Positions 18,371 through 27,686 are shown, counted from the stretch's first letter. The stretch is 64,000 nt of DNA from Tamlana flava (GCF_041287255.1 NZ_JBGGTX010000003.1:186001-250000); one strand, 5' to 3'. Made by a program: numbers and translations. Notes: generated by a model from the sequence alone, not told the origin.

Positions 18371-19027
18371 ATGAAAACGAAATTTGCAACACTATTATTT
18401 ATTACCGCCCTTGCAACGGTATTTATTAGCTGTAAGGACAAGGCTAAGGAGGCCAAAACCACGTCAGCTGAAACACCTGAAACTACAGAAGAAATTACCG
18501 AAAACTATAAAGCCAAGCTAGAGGCTTCATATATTGACTGGAAAGGCTTTAAGCCAACCGGAGAGCATTTTGGGACCATTGAATTGGAGCGTGGTTCATT
18601 TGAAGTAGCTGATGGTAAAATTGTTGGAGGTTCTTTTGTTATCGACATGCATTCTATTACCGTGAAGGATTTGCCAGCAGATGATAAAAAAAATGCAAGA
18701 CTTGCCGGACATTTAAAAAGTCCAGACTTTTTTGATGTTGACACCCACCCAAGTGCTGGTTTTACCATAACTGGTTTAGAAGAAGTTGATGGTAAAATGA
18801 TGCTTTCTGGAAATTTATCATTAAAAGATACCAAAAACAACGTAACATTCCCCGTTTCAATTTCACATGAAGGTGAACAGTTGGTCCTTGAAAGTGAAAC
18901 GTTCACCATTGACCGTTCTAAATGGAATGTAAAACATGGTTCTAAGTCGTTTTTTGACAATCTCGGTGACAAATTCATTAATGATGATATTGAGTTGAAA
19001 ATTATGGTTAAAGCTGCAAAGTCTTAA
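18371..19027 (+). CDS. YceI family lipocalin-like lipoprotein
   Basis: A 218-residue protein. The N-terminus MKTKFATLLFITALATVFISC is a lipoprotein signal with lipobox FISC, followed by a Lys/Thr/Glu linker. The YceI domain starts near residue 50: SYIDWKGFKPTGEHFGTIEL, then HLKSPDFFDVDTHPSAGFTI and GNLSLKDTKNNVTFPV, all characteristic. YceI proteins bind isoprenoid-like lipids in the periplasm; the physiological ligand here is unknown. Monocistronic, with its own terminator. Confidence 0.92.
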   Translation: MKTKFATLLFITALATVFISCKDKAKEAKTTSAETPETTEEITENYKAKLEASYIDWKGFKPTGEHFGTIELERGSFEVADGKIVGGSFVIDMHSITVKDLPADDKKNARLAGHLKSPDFFDVDTHPSAGFTITGLEEVDGKMMLSGNLSLKDTKNNVTFPVSISHEGEQLVLESETFTIDRSKWNVKHGSKSFFDNLGDKFINDDIELKIMVKAAKS

Positions 19028-19050
19028 TTGATAAACTTCAAAAATCAAAA

Positions 19051-19083
19051 AAACCACCTTGATTATTCAGGGTGGGTTTTTTA
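19051..19083 (+). terminator. Rho-independent terminator after the YceI gene
   Basis: A stem of about 10 bases (ACCACCTTGA with TCAGGGTGGGT, one mismatch) with loop TTAT, followed by TTTTTTATTT on the plus strand. Confidence 0.75.
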
Positions 19084-19199
19084 TTTCTTATTGTTACAAT
19101 TAATTCCGTTTGCAATTGAAAAAGTTCTCTTAACCCAAAAATTATTTCAACATTAAGAAACAATGCTACCTTTACCTTGACAACAACTAAAAAAGACGA

Positions 19200-19947
19200 T
19201 GAAAAAAATAAGTTTAGTGATTATATTTTCAATACTTACCGTTAACCTCTTTGGACAAAACTAAAGAATGATTCTCTTCCTGCTACGAAAACCAACAAGT
19301 TTAATTATAAAGCTCTAATCATTCCATCTGCATTAATTAGCTATGGATTAATTGGAATAGAAAGTGACGGCTTAAAATTATTTAACGCTGAAATCAAAGA
19401 AGAAATTAATGAGCACATTGATGAAAAATTCACCATAGATGATATTTCTCAATACACTCCATTTCTGTCCGTTTATGCCCTAAATGCATTAGGCGTTAAA
19501 GGCAAACACAATTTTAAAGACCGAACTATTATTTTAGGAACAGCCTATTTAATTATGGCAACCTCAGTTCATTTTGCCAAGAGCTCAGGCAACGTGCTTA
19601 GGCCAGATGCATCTACCAATAATTCATTCCCCTCTGGCCACACGGCTACAGCATTTATGGGCGCTGAATTTTTACTACAGGAATATAAGGACATCTCAGT
19701 TTGGTAAGGCATTTCTGGGTATTTGGTTGCCACGGGAACTGGCTTTTTTAGAATGTATAATAACAGGCATTGGCTTACCGATATTGCAGCAGGCGCCGGT
19801 ATTGGCATATTAAGCACCAAAATTGCTTATTGGACCTACCCATTTTTGAAGCGAACCATTTTTAAAGACAGAAAAAACACAAACGGAATGGTTATGCCCT
19901 TTTATGACGGAAAAGACTATGGTCTGGGTATATCTATGAGCTTTTAA
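19200..19947 (+). pseudogene. PAP2 superfamily phosphatase, disrupted by a frameshift and a stop
   Basis: The original gene begins with signal peptide MKKISLVIIFSILTVNLFGQ, then hits TAA; the frame continues shifted by one (NDSLPATKTNKFNYKALI) near 19262. It then reads through to 19705, where TAA replaces what looks like a Tyr codon (ISVW-stop-GISGY), and resumes in the same frame to TAA 19945. Every PAP2 catalytic element remains: KSSGNVLRP (KX6RP), PSGH, and RMYNNRHWLTD (RX5HX3D). Family enzymes dephosphorylate lipid phosphates, e.g. undecaprenyl-PP or PA. Two lesions make inactivation likely. Confidence 0.85.
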
Positions 19948-20016
19948 AAAATATTTTCTTTAGTCAATTTCTACTCAGTTTTGTCTCTGAAAATTATACT
20001 TCAAAAGCATTTAACT

Positions 20017-20949
20017 CTAATGCCTATAGACCTTCGTAAATCTTAAATTTAACAAATCCCTTAAAGCTGGTTCCAAATAATTAAACTTAAAGTCAAAACC
20101 TTTGTCCTGTATTTTTTTGGAGCTTACTCGTTGACTTTCAAACAACAAAATATGCATCTCTCCCAAAATAAGCTTCATAAATAACTTAGGGATGTTGGGC
20201 AAAACCAATGGTTTTTTTAAAACTCCCGCAACTGTTTTGGTCAACTCTGTATTGCTCACTGGGTTTGGTGCCACACCATTATAAACACCGGTTAATTGAT
20301 GCTGTAAAACATACAAAAAGATATTGGACAAATCAGTTATGTGTATCCATGATTGCCACTGTTTGCCACTACCAAAAGCCGCCCCAAGACCATATTTAAT
20401 TGGTTTTACCAACTCCACCAAAGCACCTCCTTTATTTGAAAGCACCAAACCAATTCTAATTTTGGCAACACTAACGCCAACTTCGGCAAACCCGTCAACA
20501 ACGGCTTCCCATACCTTAACAACCTGTCCCAAAAAGGAATCACTAGTTTGGTTGAACGATTGGTCGTAATAATTGGTCAAGGAATCAGGATAAATACCAA
20601 TGGCACTTGCAGAAACCACTTGCTTTATTTGGTGGGTTTCCCCTTTTAAATTGTCAATTAAAAGTTGTGTGGATTCTGTTCTACTATTTAAAATTTCCTT
20701 TTTGTATGCTGGCGTCCATCGTTTTGAAACGGAAGCTCCTACCAAATGAATTATGGCATCTACGCCTTTAAAACAGGCCGTGTCAATTTCCTTTTTATCA
20801 GGATTCCAGTAAAAGCCTTGGTAGTTTTCGGTGTTTTCAATTTTGGGTTTGCTTGTGGTGAGATAGTTTACCTTAATCTCATTTTCGTGGCAAAGCTTTA
20901 CAATTTCCTTTCCAATCAATCCCGTAGCCCCTGTAATTAAAACGCGCAT
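20017..20949 (-). CDS. TIGR01777 family NAD(P)-dependent epimerase-like protein
   Basis: A 310-residue extended short-chain dehydrogenase of the YfcH/TIGR01777 group. The Rossmann loop GATGLIGKEIV is at residues 7-17; the VSASAIGIYP segment and a C-terminal DUF1731-like domain (LPNIPKLFMKLILGEM, LFESQRVSSKKIQDKGFDFKF) confirm the family. The reaction is unknown; the family resembles nucleotide-sugar epimerases. It lies 83 bases downstream of mnmD on the same strand. Confidence 0.92.
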   Translation of the reverse strand: MRVLITGATGLIGKEIVKLCHENEIKVNYLTTSKPKIENTENYQGFYWNPDKKEIDTACFKGVDAIIHLVGASVSKRWTPAYKKEILNSRTESTQLLIDNLKGETHQIKQVVSASAIGIYPDSLTNYYDQSFNQTSDSFLGQVVKVWEAVVDGFAEVGVSVAKIRIGLVLSNKGGALVELVKPIKYGLGAAFGSGKQWQSWIHITDLSNIFLYVLQHQLTGVYNGVAPNPVSNTELTKTVAGVLKKPLVLPNIPKLFMKLILGEMHILLFESQRVSSKKIQDKGFDFKFNYLEPALRDLLNLRFTKVYRH

Positions 20950-21032
20950 GCTCTTTTTTTATAAAGTTACAAAACACAAAGGCTCGCTTTTAAGATTTAT
21001 GCTAGGTTTAACAATTCTGTCGCACGTAACAT

Positions 21033-21740
21033 TTAACTCATTACTTTCGTTGAATGCTTTGTTGCCCTCAGCATTTCCCTTTTTCCAGGTGGGCCAGGTA
21101 GTTTTTCAACTAAAAAGCCAACGCTTTGCATGGCACGTCGCACACTGCCTTTAGCCGAATAGGTTACCAAAATGCCATTTGGTTTTAATGCCTTAATCAT
21201 TATTTGAAAAATATCCTCCGTCCATAATTCGGGTTGAACACGAGCACCAAAAGCATCAAAATAGATTAAATTAAAAGCTTGCTCGTCTTTTATTTCAGAA
21301 AAAAGCTGTTTCCGCTTTGTCAACTTAAAATTATCAGTAATGGCATAGCTTTCTTCCCAACTTACATTATGAAGTTTTTTAAAAAAAGAATCCTTGTTAG
21401 TCACATTCAAAGTTGTAGCATAATTTAATTGTTTAATTTCTTCTAGAGAGACCGGGTACGCTTCAACGCCAACATAATTGACTTTTTGATTTATTTTTTC
21501 AGCTTCCAAAAGGGTGATAAAAGCATTTAAACCTGTGCCAAAACCTATTTCTAGGATTGATATTTTTGAGCCATCTGTGTTTCGAATGTCTTCAACATGA
21601 CACGATTGATGTAAACCATGCTTAATGAACACATGGTAAGCCTCTTGAATGGCACCATGTTTTGAGTGGTATTGTTCGTTCCATTCTGGAATGTGAATTG
21701 TACTTGAACCATCGGCCGTAATTATGATTTCTCTTTTCAA
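21033..21740 (-). CDS. mnmD: tRNA (5-methylaminomethyl-2-thiouridine) methyltransferase MnmD
   Basis: A 235-residue SAM-dependent enzyme corresponding to the N-terminal domain of E. coli MnmC, without the FAD oxidase half. It finishes mnm5s2U34 in the wobble position of tRNAs for Lys, Glu and Gln. The SAM motif ILEIGFGTGLNAF lies near residue 63; YFDAFGARVQPELWTEDIF is the DUF752 core; GFLVEKLPGPPGKREML is the typical end. Stand-alone MnmD is common in Bacteroidetes and Bacilli. Confidence 0.9.
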   Translation of the reverse strand: MKREIIITADGSSTIHIPEWNEQYHSKHGAIQEAYHVFIKHGLHQSCHVEDIRNTDGSKISILEIGFGTGLNAFITLLEAEKINQKVNYVGVEAYPVSLEEIKQLNYATTLNVTNKDSFFKKLHNVSWEESYAITDNFKLTKRKQLFSEIKDEQAFNLIYFDAFGARVQPELWTEDIFQIMIKALKPNGILVTYSAKGSVRRAMQSVGFLVEKLPGPPGKREMLRATKHSTKVMS

Positions 21741-21816
21741 TTCAATTTATCCTGTTAATATTTGAATTTTAAACGATTTAATGTAAATATACCGCTTTTT
21801 TAAAAACGTTTTTCTG

Positions 21817-21824
21817 TAAATTTG
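21817..21824 (+). promoter_or_regulatory. Putative -7 box of ilvE
   Basis: TAAATTTG matches TAnnTTTG and lies 20 bases before the ilvE ATG, a usual distance in this genome. No convincing -33 TTG was found. Confidence 0.45.
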
Positions 21825-21844
21825 TTGCTTAAAATATCCGGACT

Positions 21845-22912
21845 ATGAATACGATAATCAATGATATAGAAGTCATAAAAGCCAAAACTTCTAAAATCAA
21901 CGAGGTAGATTTTGACAATTTAAAATTTGGAAGCGTTTTTTCCGACCACATGTTGGTTTGCGATTATAAAGATGGCAAATGGCAGGCACCAAAAGTTGAG
22001 CCTTACCAACCCATTACTTTAGACCCGTCGGCCAAAATTTTCCACTACGGGCAATCTGTATTTGAAGGAATGAAAGCTTATAAGGATACTGATGAAAACG
22101 TCTGGTTATTTCGTCCATTGGAAAACTTTAAACGTTTGAATATTTCATCTAAACGATTGGCTATTCCAGAATTGCCTGAAAGCTATTTTATGGATGGGCT
22201 AAAAACCCTTTTGGAAGTTGACAAAGATTGGATTCCGAAAAAAGAAGGTAGCTCACTGTATATCCGTCCGTTTGTATTCGCCTCTGGAAAAGGATTTCAT
22301 GCCTCACCGGCCGATGAATATAAATTCATTATTTGTACAGCACCGTCTGGAGCTTATTTTGCGGGTGAAGTTCGCGTTTTAATTGAAGAAAAATATTCCC
22401 GTTCTGCCAATGGTGGCGTAGGTTTCGCTAAAGCTGGAGGTAATTACGCTGGGCAGTTTTACCCAACGCAATTGGCTGTTGATAAAGGCTACCAACAAGT
22501 TATTTGGACCGACGATACCAATCATGAATTTATTGAAGAAGCAGGTGCCATGAACATTTTTGTTCGTATTAACGACACGTTAATTACAGCACCTACAAGT
22601 GATAGAATCCTTGATGGTATTACCAGAAAAAGTATTATTGAGCTGGCAACAACAGAGAACATTCCTGTTGAAGTTAGAAAGATTTCTGTTAGCGAAGTTG
22701 TTGAAGCTGCTGAAAATGGTACGCTTAAAGAAATGTTTGGGGCAGGCACTGCTGCGGTCATTTCACCAATTTCTGGTTTTGGGTACAAAGACAAGGACTA
22801 CGAGTTACCAAAACTTGACGACACCTATGCGAGTTATTTAAAAAAGCGCATAACAGACATACAGACCAATAAAGTTGAAGATCCATTTGGTTGGCGAATG
22901 GAGGTGAAATAG
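21845..22912 (+). CDS. ilvE: Branched-chain amino acid aminotransferase
   Basis: A 355-residue class IV PLP enzyme, of the longer BCAT type, that transfers the amino group between glutamate and the keto acids of Leu, Ile and Val. FHYGQSVFEGMKAY opens the fold. The PLP lysine lies in GFAKAGGNYAGQF (about residue 197), followed by EFIEEAGAMNIF and DRILDGITRKSIIELA. Length fits mitochondrial-like BCATs. Monocistronic with its own promoter-like box and terminator. Confidence 0.94.
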   Translation: MNTIINDIEVIKAKTSKINEVDFDNLKFGSVFSDHMLVCDYKDGKWQAPKVEPYQPITLDPSAKIFHYGQSVFEGMKAYKDTDENVWLFRPLENFKRLNISSKRLAIPELPESYFMDGLKTLLEVDKDWIPKKEGSSLYIRPFVFASGKGFHASPADEYKFIICTAPSGAYFAGEVRVLIEEKYSRSANGGVGFAKAGGNYAGQFYPTQLAVDKGYQQVIWTDDTNHEFIEEAGAMNIFVRINDTLITAPTSDRILDGITRKSIIELATTENIPVEVRKISVSEVVEAAENGTLKEMFGAGTAAVISPISGFGYKDKDYELPKLDDTYASYLKKRITDIQTNKVEDPFGWRMEVK

Positions 22913-22964
22913 AAAGCCCATCCTAACCTTCCCAAAGTAAAAGAAAATTAATATACAGAAAAAG

Positions 22965-22990
22965 CAACCTAGCTTAGGTTGTTTTTTTAT
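22965..22990 (+). terminator. Rho-independent terminator after ilvE
   Basis: Stem CAACCTA, loop GCT, stem TAGGTTG, followed by TTTTTTATTTTTT. Confidence 0.8.
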
Positions 22991-23086
22991 TTTTTAAGCT
23001 TTAAAATATCACACAGGGTAGAGTTGGAATGCAGGCCAGTTATTAGTACCAAATAAGATGTGATGCTGAAGGGAGTTCCGACTAAC

Positions 23087-23181
23087 GTCATTACGAGGGA
23101 AGAATGACCGAAGTAATCTCATGATTAAAGCTAAAATTAAACAGATTGCCACGTCATTCGTACCTCATTCCTCGCAATGAC
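23087..23181. repeat. REP-like inverted repeat element, about 95 bases
   Basis: The left arm begins GTCATTACGAGG and ends in GTAATCT; the reverse complement of the right arm begins GTCATTGCGAGG and ends in GCAATCT. The arms are imperfect copies separated by about 20 bases. This wording is common between genes of many bacteria, including flavobacteria. It ends six bases from the stop of the MazG-like gene. Confidence 0.7.
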
Positions 23182-23187
23182 AACTTC

Positions 23188-23574
23188 TTATTTTTCCAAA
23201 ACAGATTGAATATTCGGTTTAAAATAGTTTGGCCCTTTTAACACTTTACCATCTTCACGGTAAATGGGCTGGCCATTCTCTCCTAATTTGCTCATGTTAC
23301 TGCGTTGAATTTCTTCAAACACTTCTTCAATTTTGTGCTGTAAACCATGTTCAATGATCGTACCACATAATATGTAAAGCATATCGCCAAGTGCATCGGC
23401 CACTTCAACCAAATCGTTATTATTGGCCGCTTCAAGATATTCTTCATTTTCCTCGCGCATAAGTTTGTAACGCAATAAATTTTTGGCCAAACCAAGATCA
23501 GCGTGTGGTGTTTCCTTATGCCCTAATTTAAATGCTTTATGAAATGCCTTAACGGCCTTTATTTTATTTTGCAT
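23188..23574 (-). CDS. MazG-like / PRA-PH family nucleotide pyrophosphohydrolase
   Basis: A 128-residue all-alpha NTP pyrophosphatase-like protein. The metal-binding pattern of the family is present: MREENEEYLEA (EExxE) about residue 37-47, then VEVADALGDMLYIL (ExxDxxxD) at about 58-71. Such enzymes hydrolyse nucleotide triphosphates or phosphoribosyl-ATP; the substrate here is undetermined. A true HisE role is unlikely because there are no his genes nearby. Divergent from the small membrane protein gene. Confidence 0.82.
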   Translation of the reverse strand: MQNKIKAVKAFHKAFKLGHKETPHADLGLAKNLLRYKLMREENEEYLEAANNNDLVEVADALGDMLYILCGTIIEHGLQHKIEEVFEEIQRSNMSKLGENGQPIYREDGKVLKGPNYFKPNIQSVLEK

Positions 23575-23582
23575 AAATAATC

Positions 23583-23590
23583 TATATTTG
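23583..23590 (+). promoter_or_regulatory. Putative -7 box of the 61-residue membrane protein gene
   Basis: TATATTTG matches TAnnTTTG, 21 bases before ATG 23612. Confidence 0.5.
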
Positions 23591-23611
23591 TTTGCGCATA
23601 AAATTAACCAT

Positions 23612-23797
23612 ATGTTCAGTAAAGGTCAAATCATTTTTGGGGTTTTATTTTTTATAGTGTTCACTATTATTATTGCTTATACGTACCGCAAGGATTTAAA
23701 ACTTCACAAACGATTTTATGCCGGAAGCATATGGATACTTATAGCCTTTATAGCTTTCATACTTTTTATTTCTGCGATTAAATTCTTCTTTAAATAA
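23612..23797 (+). CDS. Small membrane protein, 61 residues, unknown function
   Basis: ATG 23612 follows a good -7 box; the longer frame from TTG 23588 would overlap that box and is rejected. The protein has two hydrophobic helices (FGVLFFIVFTIIIAYTY and WILIAFIAFILFISAI) separated by a basic loop (RKDLKLHKRF), so it is an inner-membrane hairpin with the loop probably in the cytoplasm. I recall similar small proteins in flavobacteria but cannot name a function. Confidence 0.7.
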   Translation: MFSKGQIIFGVLFFIVFTIIIAYTYRKDLKLHKRFYAGSIWILIAFIAFILFISAIKFFFK

Positions 23798-23885
23798 GCT
23801 TAGTTAAAATATTGATTAATTTTTTTATCTTTCCACGCAACCTTTTCAAAAAGTTTGCATCTATTGAGTACTAAACCAACTAAAG

Positions 23886-23972
23886 ATGAAAATACTATTA
23901 ATTCTCAGCGTTCTTATTGTTATTAATATTATACTTTTAGTTTTTAGCGTAAACAAAAAAACAGAACCTTAA
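23886..23972 (+). CDS. Possible 28-residue membrane peptide
   Basis: ATG to TAA gives a peptide with one hydrophobic helix (about residues 3-20) and a basic tail VNKKTEP. It is preceded by CTAAAG and followed at once by a hairpin (23961-23984) that overlaps its end. Coding status is unproven, but the clean one-helix layout is unlike random AT-rich sequence. Confidence 0.4.
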   Translation: MKILLILSVLIVINIILLVFSVNKKTEP

Positions 23973-23984
23973 TCAAGATTCTGT
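23961..23984 (-). terminator. Terminator of the DPP III-type gene
   Basis: Stem ACAGAACCTT with AAGATTCTGT (one mismatch) and loop AATC; on the reverse strand it is followed by TTTTTTTG. It may also end the short plus-strand transcript. Confidence 0.65.
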
Positions 23985-24011
23985 CTTCTCAAATTTCATT
24001 TATTTGAATTT

Positions 24012-26051
24012 TTAATTCACATCGGGCAAAAAGTTATATTGATCACTATAATTTAGCATTTGTTCTGCAAACGTTTTTGGCTGTGTTATTTTAATTGAAA
24101 CAATCTCGCCAGAGTCATCTTTCTCAGCCACTAAAATAGGATTAACATAACCAGTATAAGGTGCCGATTTGTATTGTTTGTTACGTTCCAAAACCTCGGT
24201 ATGAATAGCCTGATCTACTTTAACACCATAACCCTCTACCAAGGCTTCAACAGCCGCATAATCACCTTCAGATTTTATGCGTTGGGCTTCTCGTAAAAGC
24301 TGTCCAAATAAATCTCTTAGCTTGGCGTAGTCATTAATATTGTAATAGGTTTTGCCTTCTTTGGTCACTTTTTCGATTATATTCTCCTTTTGTCCTTTTT
24401 CAAAAACCCAAGCCGAAATCCATTGCCTATTGCGCATATGTGCTTCTTCAACATCATCGCCTAAATTCAATCTGACCAATTGAACCAAAAGTCCGTTACG
24501 GATATAAGCATCATACGAAGCTCGCCCAACGGCCTCCCAATCATCAACCAAACCTAATTCTTGTAACTTAGGATGGTACATATAATAAAGCGCCACCAAA
24601 TCCGCACGACCTTCTTCTAAAGTTGAAGCATAGTTTTTAAGTGTTTCTTTGGTTTCTGGTACACCAGGATTTAATTGACCCGAAGCATGCCCTATTACTT
24701 CATGCAAGGCGGTTTCCAATTTATCGGCCAACTCGCCATATTGCTCATGGTTTTTAAATTCTTCCTCATCGTGAACAAATTCTTTTGTGCGTCCAGCGCT
24801 ACTGGCTTTATTTGATGCATTTATAATATTTCCGAGTGACACAGATTTGCTACCCACAGCAGCACGAATCCAACTAGAGTTTGGCAAATTCACCCCAATT
24901 GGCGTGCTTGGTGAAGCATCGCCAGCTTCGCCTGCAACATTTACCACTTTATAAGTAACTCCGACTACATTTTCCTTTTTATGTGCTTCAATGAGGGTAG
25001 AATTATCTTCAAACCATTGGGCGTTATCTGACAGTACCTTCATTTTTTGCGACATATCAAAATCATTGATTTGTACAATCATTTCATAAGACCCTGTATA
25101 ACCGAGAGGGTCGTTGTACACTTCAACAAATCCATTTATATAATCTACATTTCCTTCCGTTGCGTTTGTCCAAGCTACATTATAATCATCCCAAGTTTGC
25201 AAATCACCAGTTTTATAATAGTCAATCAGCAAGCCTAATGCATTCGCTTGTGCTTCATTTTCTGCAACACCTTTGGCTAGTTCCAACCACTTTATTATCT
25301 CATCAATAGCTTCTCCATAAAGGCCGCCAGATTTATAAATACGCTCTTTTACTTCGCCATTCTCCTTAACCAATTGGGAGTTTATTCCGAACGCCAAAGG
25401 CTTTTCTGGGTTAGGCGATGTTTTGGTTTTATAATAATTTGCCACATCTTCATTGGTAACATCTGGACCATAAAAATTCACGGCTGAAAGTGATGCGTTG
25501 TCAACCCCTTTACCTTGATTTACTTTTTTGGTATCAACCTCATTGAAAAGGATTTCAAGAATATCTGAATCCAAATCCGTATTGGTTTCGGTGAGCAACA
25601 TTTTTAAATAATCGGCAGAAAACTCAGGTTTTAACTTATCATTGGAGTAATGATGATGAATACCATTGCTAAACCATACACGTTTCAAATAGATTTCAAA
25701 AGCCTTCCAATCTTCTGAAGATTTATCGCCAGAATAATTAGTGTAAACATGCTCAAGCTCCTTTCTTATTTTGAGATTGTGCTTGTAGTTTTGGTCCCAC
25801 ATAATATCCCTTCCGGCTAAACCAGCTTGAGTTAAATAGTACACCAATTTTTGTTCATTTAAAGTTAGCACATCCCATCCCGGAACTTCGTACCTCAACA
25901 CTTTAACATCTGCAAATTGCTCTACAAAAAAATCAAATTCTGCAGTTTCGTTGTAGGCCATGGCGCCCTCAATTTTTTTGGAATTTTCATTGCCACACGA
26001 AAATAAAATAGTGAAAACCAGTGCTAAATTTAAGATTGATTTAAGGTTCAT
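24012..26051 (-). CDS. Dipeptidyl-peptidase III-type zinc peptidase (M49), lipoprotein
   Basis: A 679-residue protein whose N-terminus MNLKSILNLALVFTILFSC ends in a lipobox, so it is exported and membrane anchored. The M49 zinc motif HExxxH is present as HEVIGH (about residue 450), followed by LEEGRADLVALYYMYHP, matching the EExRAD second motif. Family members release dipeptides from the N-terminus of peptides of about 4-8 residues. It fits protein scavenging. No operon partners; a terminator lies just downstream. Confidence 0.92.
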   Translation of the reverse strand: MNLKSILNLALVFTILFSCGNENSKKIEGAMAYNETAEFDFFVEQFADVKVLRYEVPGWDVLTLNEQKLVYYLTQAGLAGRDIMWDQNYKHNLKIRKELEHVYTNYSGDKSSEDWKAFEIYLKRVWFSNGIHHHYSNDKLKPEFSADYLKMLLTETNTDLDSDILEILFNEVDTKKVNQGKGVDNASLSAVNFYGPDVTNEDVANYYKTKTSPNPEKPLAFGINSQLVKENGEVKERIYKSGGLYGEAIDEIIKWLELAKGVAENEAQANALGLLIDYYKTGDLQTWDDYNVAWTNATEGNVDYINGFVEVYNDPLGYTGSYEMIVQINDFDMSQKMKVLSDNAQWFEDNSTLIEAHKKENVVGVTYKVVNVAGEAGDASPSTPIGVNLPNSSWIRAAVGSKSVSLGNIINASNKASSAGRTKEFVHDEEEFKNHEQYGELADKLETALHEVIGHASGQLNPGVPETKETLKNYASTLEEGRADLVALYYMYHPKLQELGLVDDWEAVGRASYDAYIRNGLLVQLVRLNLGDDVEEAHMRNRQWISAWVFEKGQKENIIEKVTKEGKTYYNINDYAKLRDLFGQLLREAQRIKSEGDYAAVEALVEGYGVKVDQAIHTEVLERNKQYKSAPYTGYVNPILVAEKDDSGEIVSIKITQPKTFAEQMLNYSDQYNFLPDVN

Positions 26052-26203
26052 TTTTTGAAATTTTTTATTTTAATATTGTTAAAAAAGTCAACTGAATTTC
26101 TATTTTAATTATTGATAAACTTAAAAATCATCCTTTTGACTAAAAAATATTTATTTTTAAGACAACAAATGTAATAATTTATTAAACAAAAATTAAAATT
26201 GTC

Positions 26204-26211
26204 TATCTTTG
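26204..26211 (+). promoter_or_regulatory. Putative -7 box of the SRPBCC-crcB unit
   Basis: TATCTTTG matches TAnnTTTG, 28 bases upstream of the ATG. Confidence 0.45.
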
Positions 26212-26239
26212 ATTTGTCTAATTTTTCAAAACTTTAACA

Positions 26240-27262
26240 ATGAAGACACTCAAATACATTCTTTTCCTCTTACTCATTGTTATTATTGGTTTTTCCATTT
26301 ATGTAGCCGTTCAACCGAACGAATTTAATTTTTCAAGAAGCAAGGTTATTCAAGCGCCAGCTTCGGTGGTCTTTAACAAAGTAAACGACTTTAAAAATTG
26401 GCCTAGTTTTTCACCATGGTTGGAGCAAGAACCAAATGCTAAATTAACCTATGGCGAAAAAACTGCTGGGGTTGATGGTTCTTATGCTTGGAGCGGTGAA
26501 GTTTTAGGCGAAGGCAGTATGAAAACTTTAGATGTGATAGAAAATGAATTGATTGCCCAGCACATTAACTTTATAAAACCTTTTGAATCGGAATCGGATA
26601 TCAATTGGATATTCGAACCAACAGATGAAGGCACAAGGGTAACCTGGCAAATGTCAGGCAAGCAAGATTTTATGACCAAAATGTTCACCACATTTGCAGG
26701 ATCTATTGAACAGATGACAGGCCCTGATTTTGAACGTGGCCTGTTTAAATTAGACAGCATAATTACAACGGACATACAAAAATATAGCGTAACTGTTGAT
26801 GGCATTACTGAGCACGGTGGCGGGTTTTACGTATATAATACCGCATCATGTAAGATAACCGACATTGAAAGCAAAATGCAGGAAATGATGCCCAAAGTAA
26901 TCAACTACGCCATGAGCAACAATATTAAAATGGCTGGAGCACCTTTTACTTATTACCATAAATGGGACCTTGAAAATAACGCTACCATGTTTTCGTCCTG
27001 TGTTCCCACTACGGCAAAAGTTATTTCTTCAGTAAGCGATATTTTAACTGGCCAATTAGCACCTTTTAAAGCTCTTAAAACCACATTAAGAGGAGATTAC
27101 TCTAATTTAGAGGAAGCTTGGGAAACCGCCATGAAATATGTAACAGACAATAGCTTGGAGTTTGTTGATGACGGCCCCATGTTGGAAGTTTATGTTAACG
27201 ACCCCATGACCAGCCCAAACCCAGCAGATTGGATTACCGAAATTTACATTGCCATTAAATAA
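26240..27262 (+). CDS. SRPBCC domain plus GyrI-like effector-binding domain protein
   Basis: A 340-residue protein with one N-terminal membrane helix (YILFLLLIVIIGFSIYVAV). A START/SRPBCC hydrophobic-ligand fold follows (about 30-165; VIQAPASVVFNKVNDFKNWPSFSPW), then a domain like the AraC effector-binding or GyrI-like fold (about 185-340). I know this architecture in Bacteroidetes as a protein of unknown function; ligand binding is only inferred. The crcB ATG follows its stop by one base, so the two genes are co-transcribed. Confidence 0.82.
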   Translation: MKTLKYILFLLLIVIIGFSIYVAVQPNEFNFSRSKVIQAPASVVFNKVNDFKNWPSFSPWLEQEPNAKLTYGEKTAGVDGSYAWSGEVLGEGSMKTLDVIENELIAQHINFIKPFESESDINWIFEPTDEGTRVTWQMSGKQDFMTKMFTTFAGSIEQMTGPDFERGLFKLDSIITTDIQKYSVTVDGITEHGGGFYVYNTASCKITDIESKMQEMMPKVINYAMSNNIKMAGAPFTYYHKWDLENNATMFSSCVPTTAKVISSVSDILTGQLAPFKALKTTLRGDYSNLEEAWETAMKYVTDNSLEFVDDGPMLEVYVNDPMTSPNPADWITEIYIAIK

Positions 27263-27263
27263 A

Positions 27264-27629
27264 ATGAAGCAGGTTTTATTAGTTTTTATTGGTGGTGGAT
27301 TTGGCAGTGCGTTGCGTTTTTTAATTGGAAAATATTTAAACAAACCCGAAACCTTCATGCCTTACGGCACATTTACAGCCAATGTATTAGGCTGTTTGCT
27401 TATAGGTATCGTTTTAGGCCTGGCCGGAAAAAACACGTCACTTTCGCAAAACCATATTTTACTCTTGGCTTCGGGATTTTGTGGTGGATTTACCACCTTT
27501 TCAACTTTTGCTTACGAAAACCATGTCCTCTTAAAATCGGGTGATTTTATGGGCTTTGTGGTTTATACCATTGCCAGCTTTATTGCCGGGTTTTTAGCGG
27601 TGTTTTTTGGAATGTTTTTGGTGAAATAA
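27264..27629 (+). CDS. crcB: Fluoride ion exporter CrcB/Fluc
   Basis: A 121-residue four-helix membrane protein that works as an antiparallel dimer to leak toxic fluoride out of the cell. FIGGGFGSALRFLIG and the pore motif GFCGGFTTFSTFAYE are diagnostic; NVLGC also matches. ATG 27264 is preferred to a TTG at 27249 that would overlap the upstream gene. I found no fluoride riboswitch upstream of the operon. Confidence 0.95.
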   Translation: MKQVLLVFIGGGFGSALRFLIGKYLNKPETFMPYGTFTANVLGCLLIGIVLGLAGKNTSLSQNHILLLASGFCGGFTTFSTFAYENHVLLKSGDFMGFVVYTIASFIAGFLAVFFGMFLVK

Positions 27630-27686
27630 ACTTGACTTAACAAAATATTATAGTCCAAAATCTCCAAATTAGTCATAATTAGGTAA

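Noticed and set aside
27200..27264. Fluoride riboswitch before crcB
   Set aside because: There is one base between the SRPBCC gene and crcB, and no GG.GATGG-type motif in the leader of the operon.
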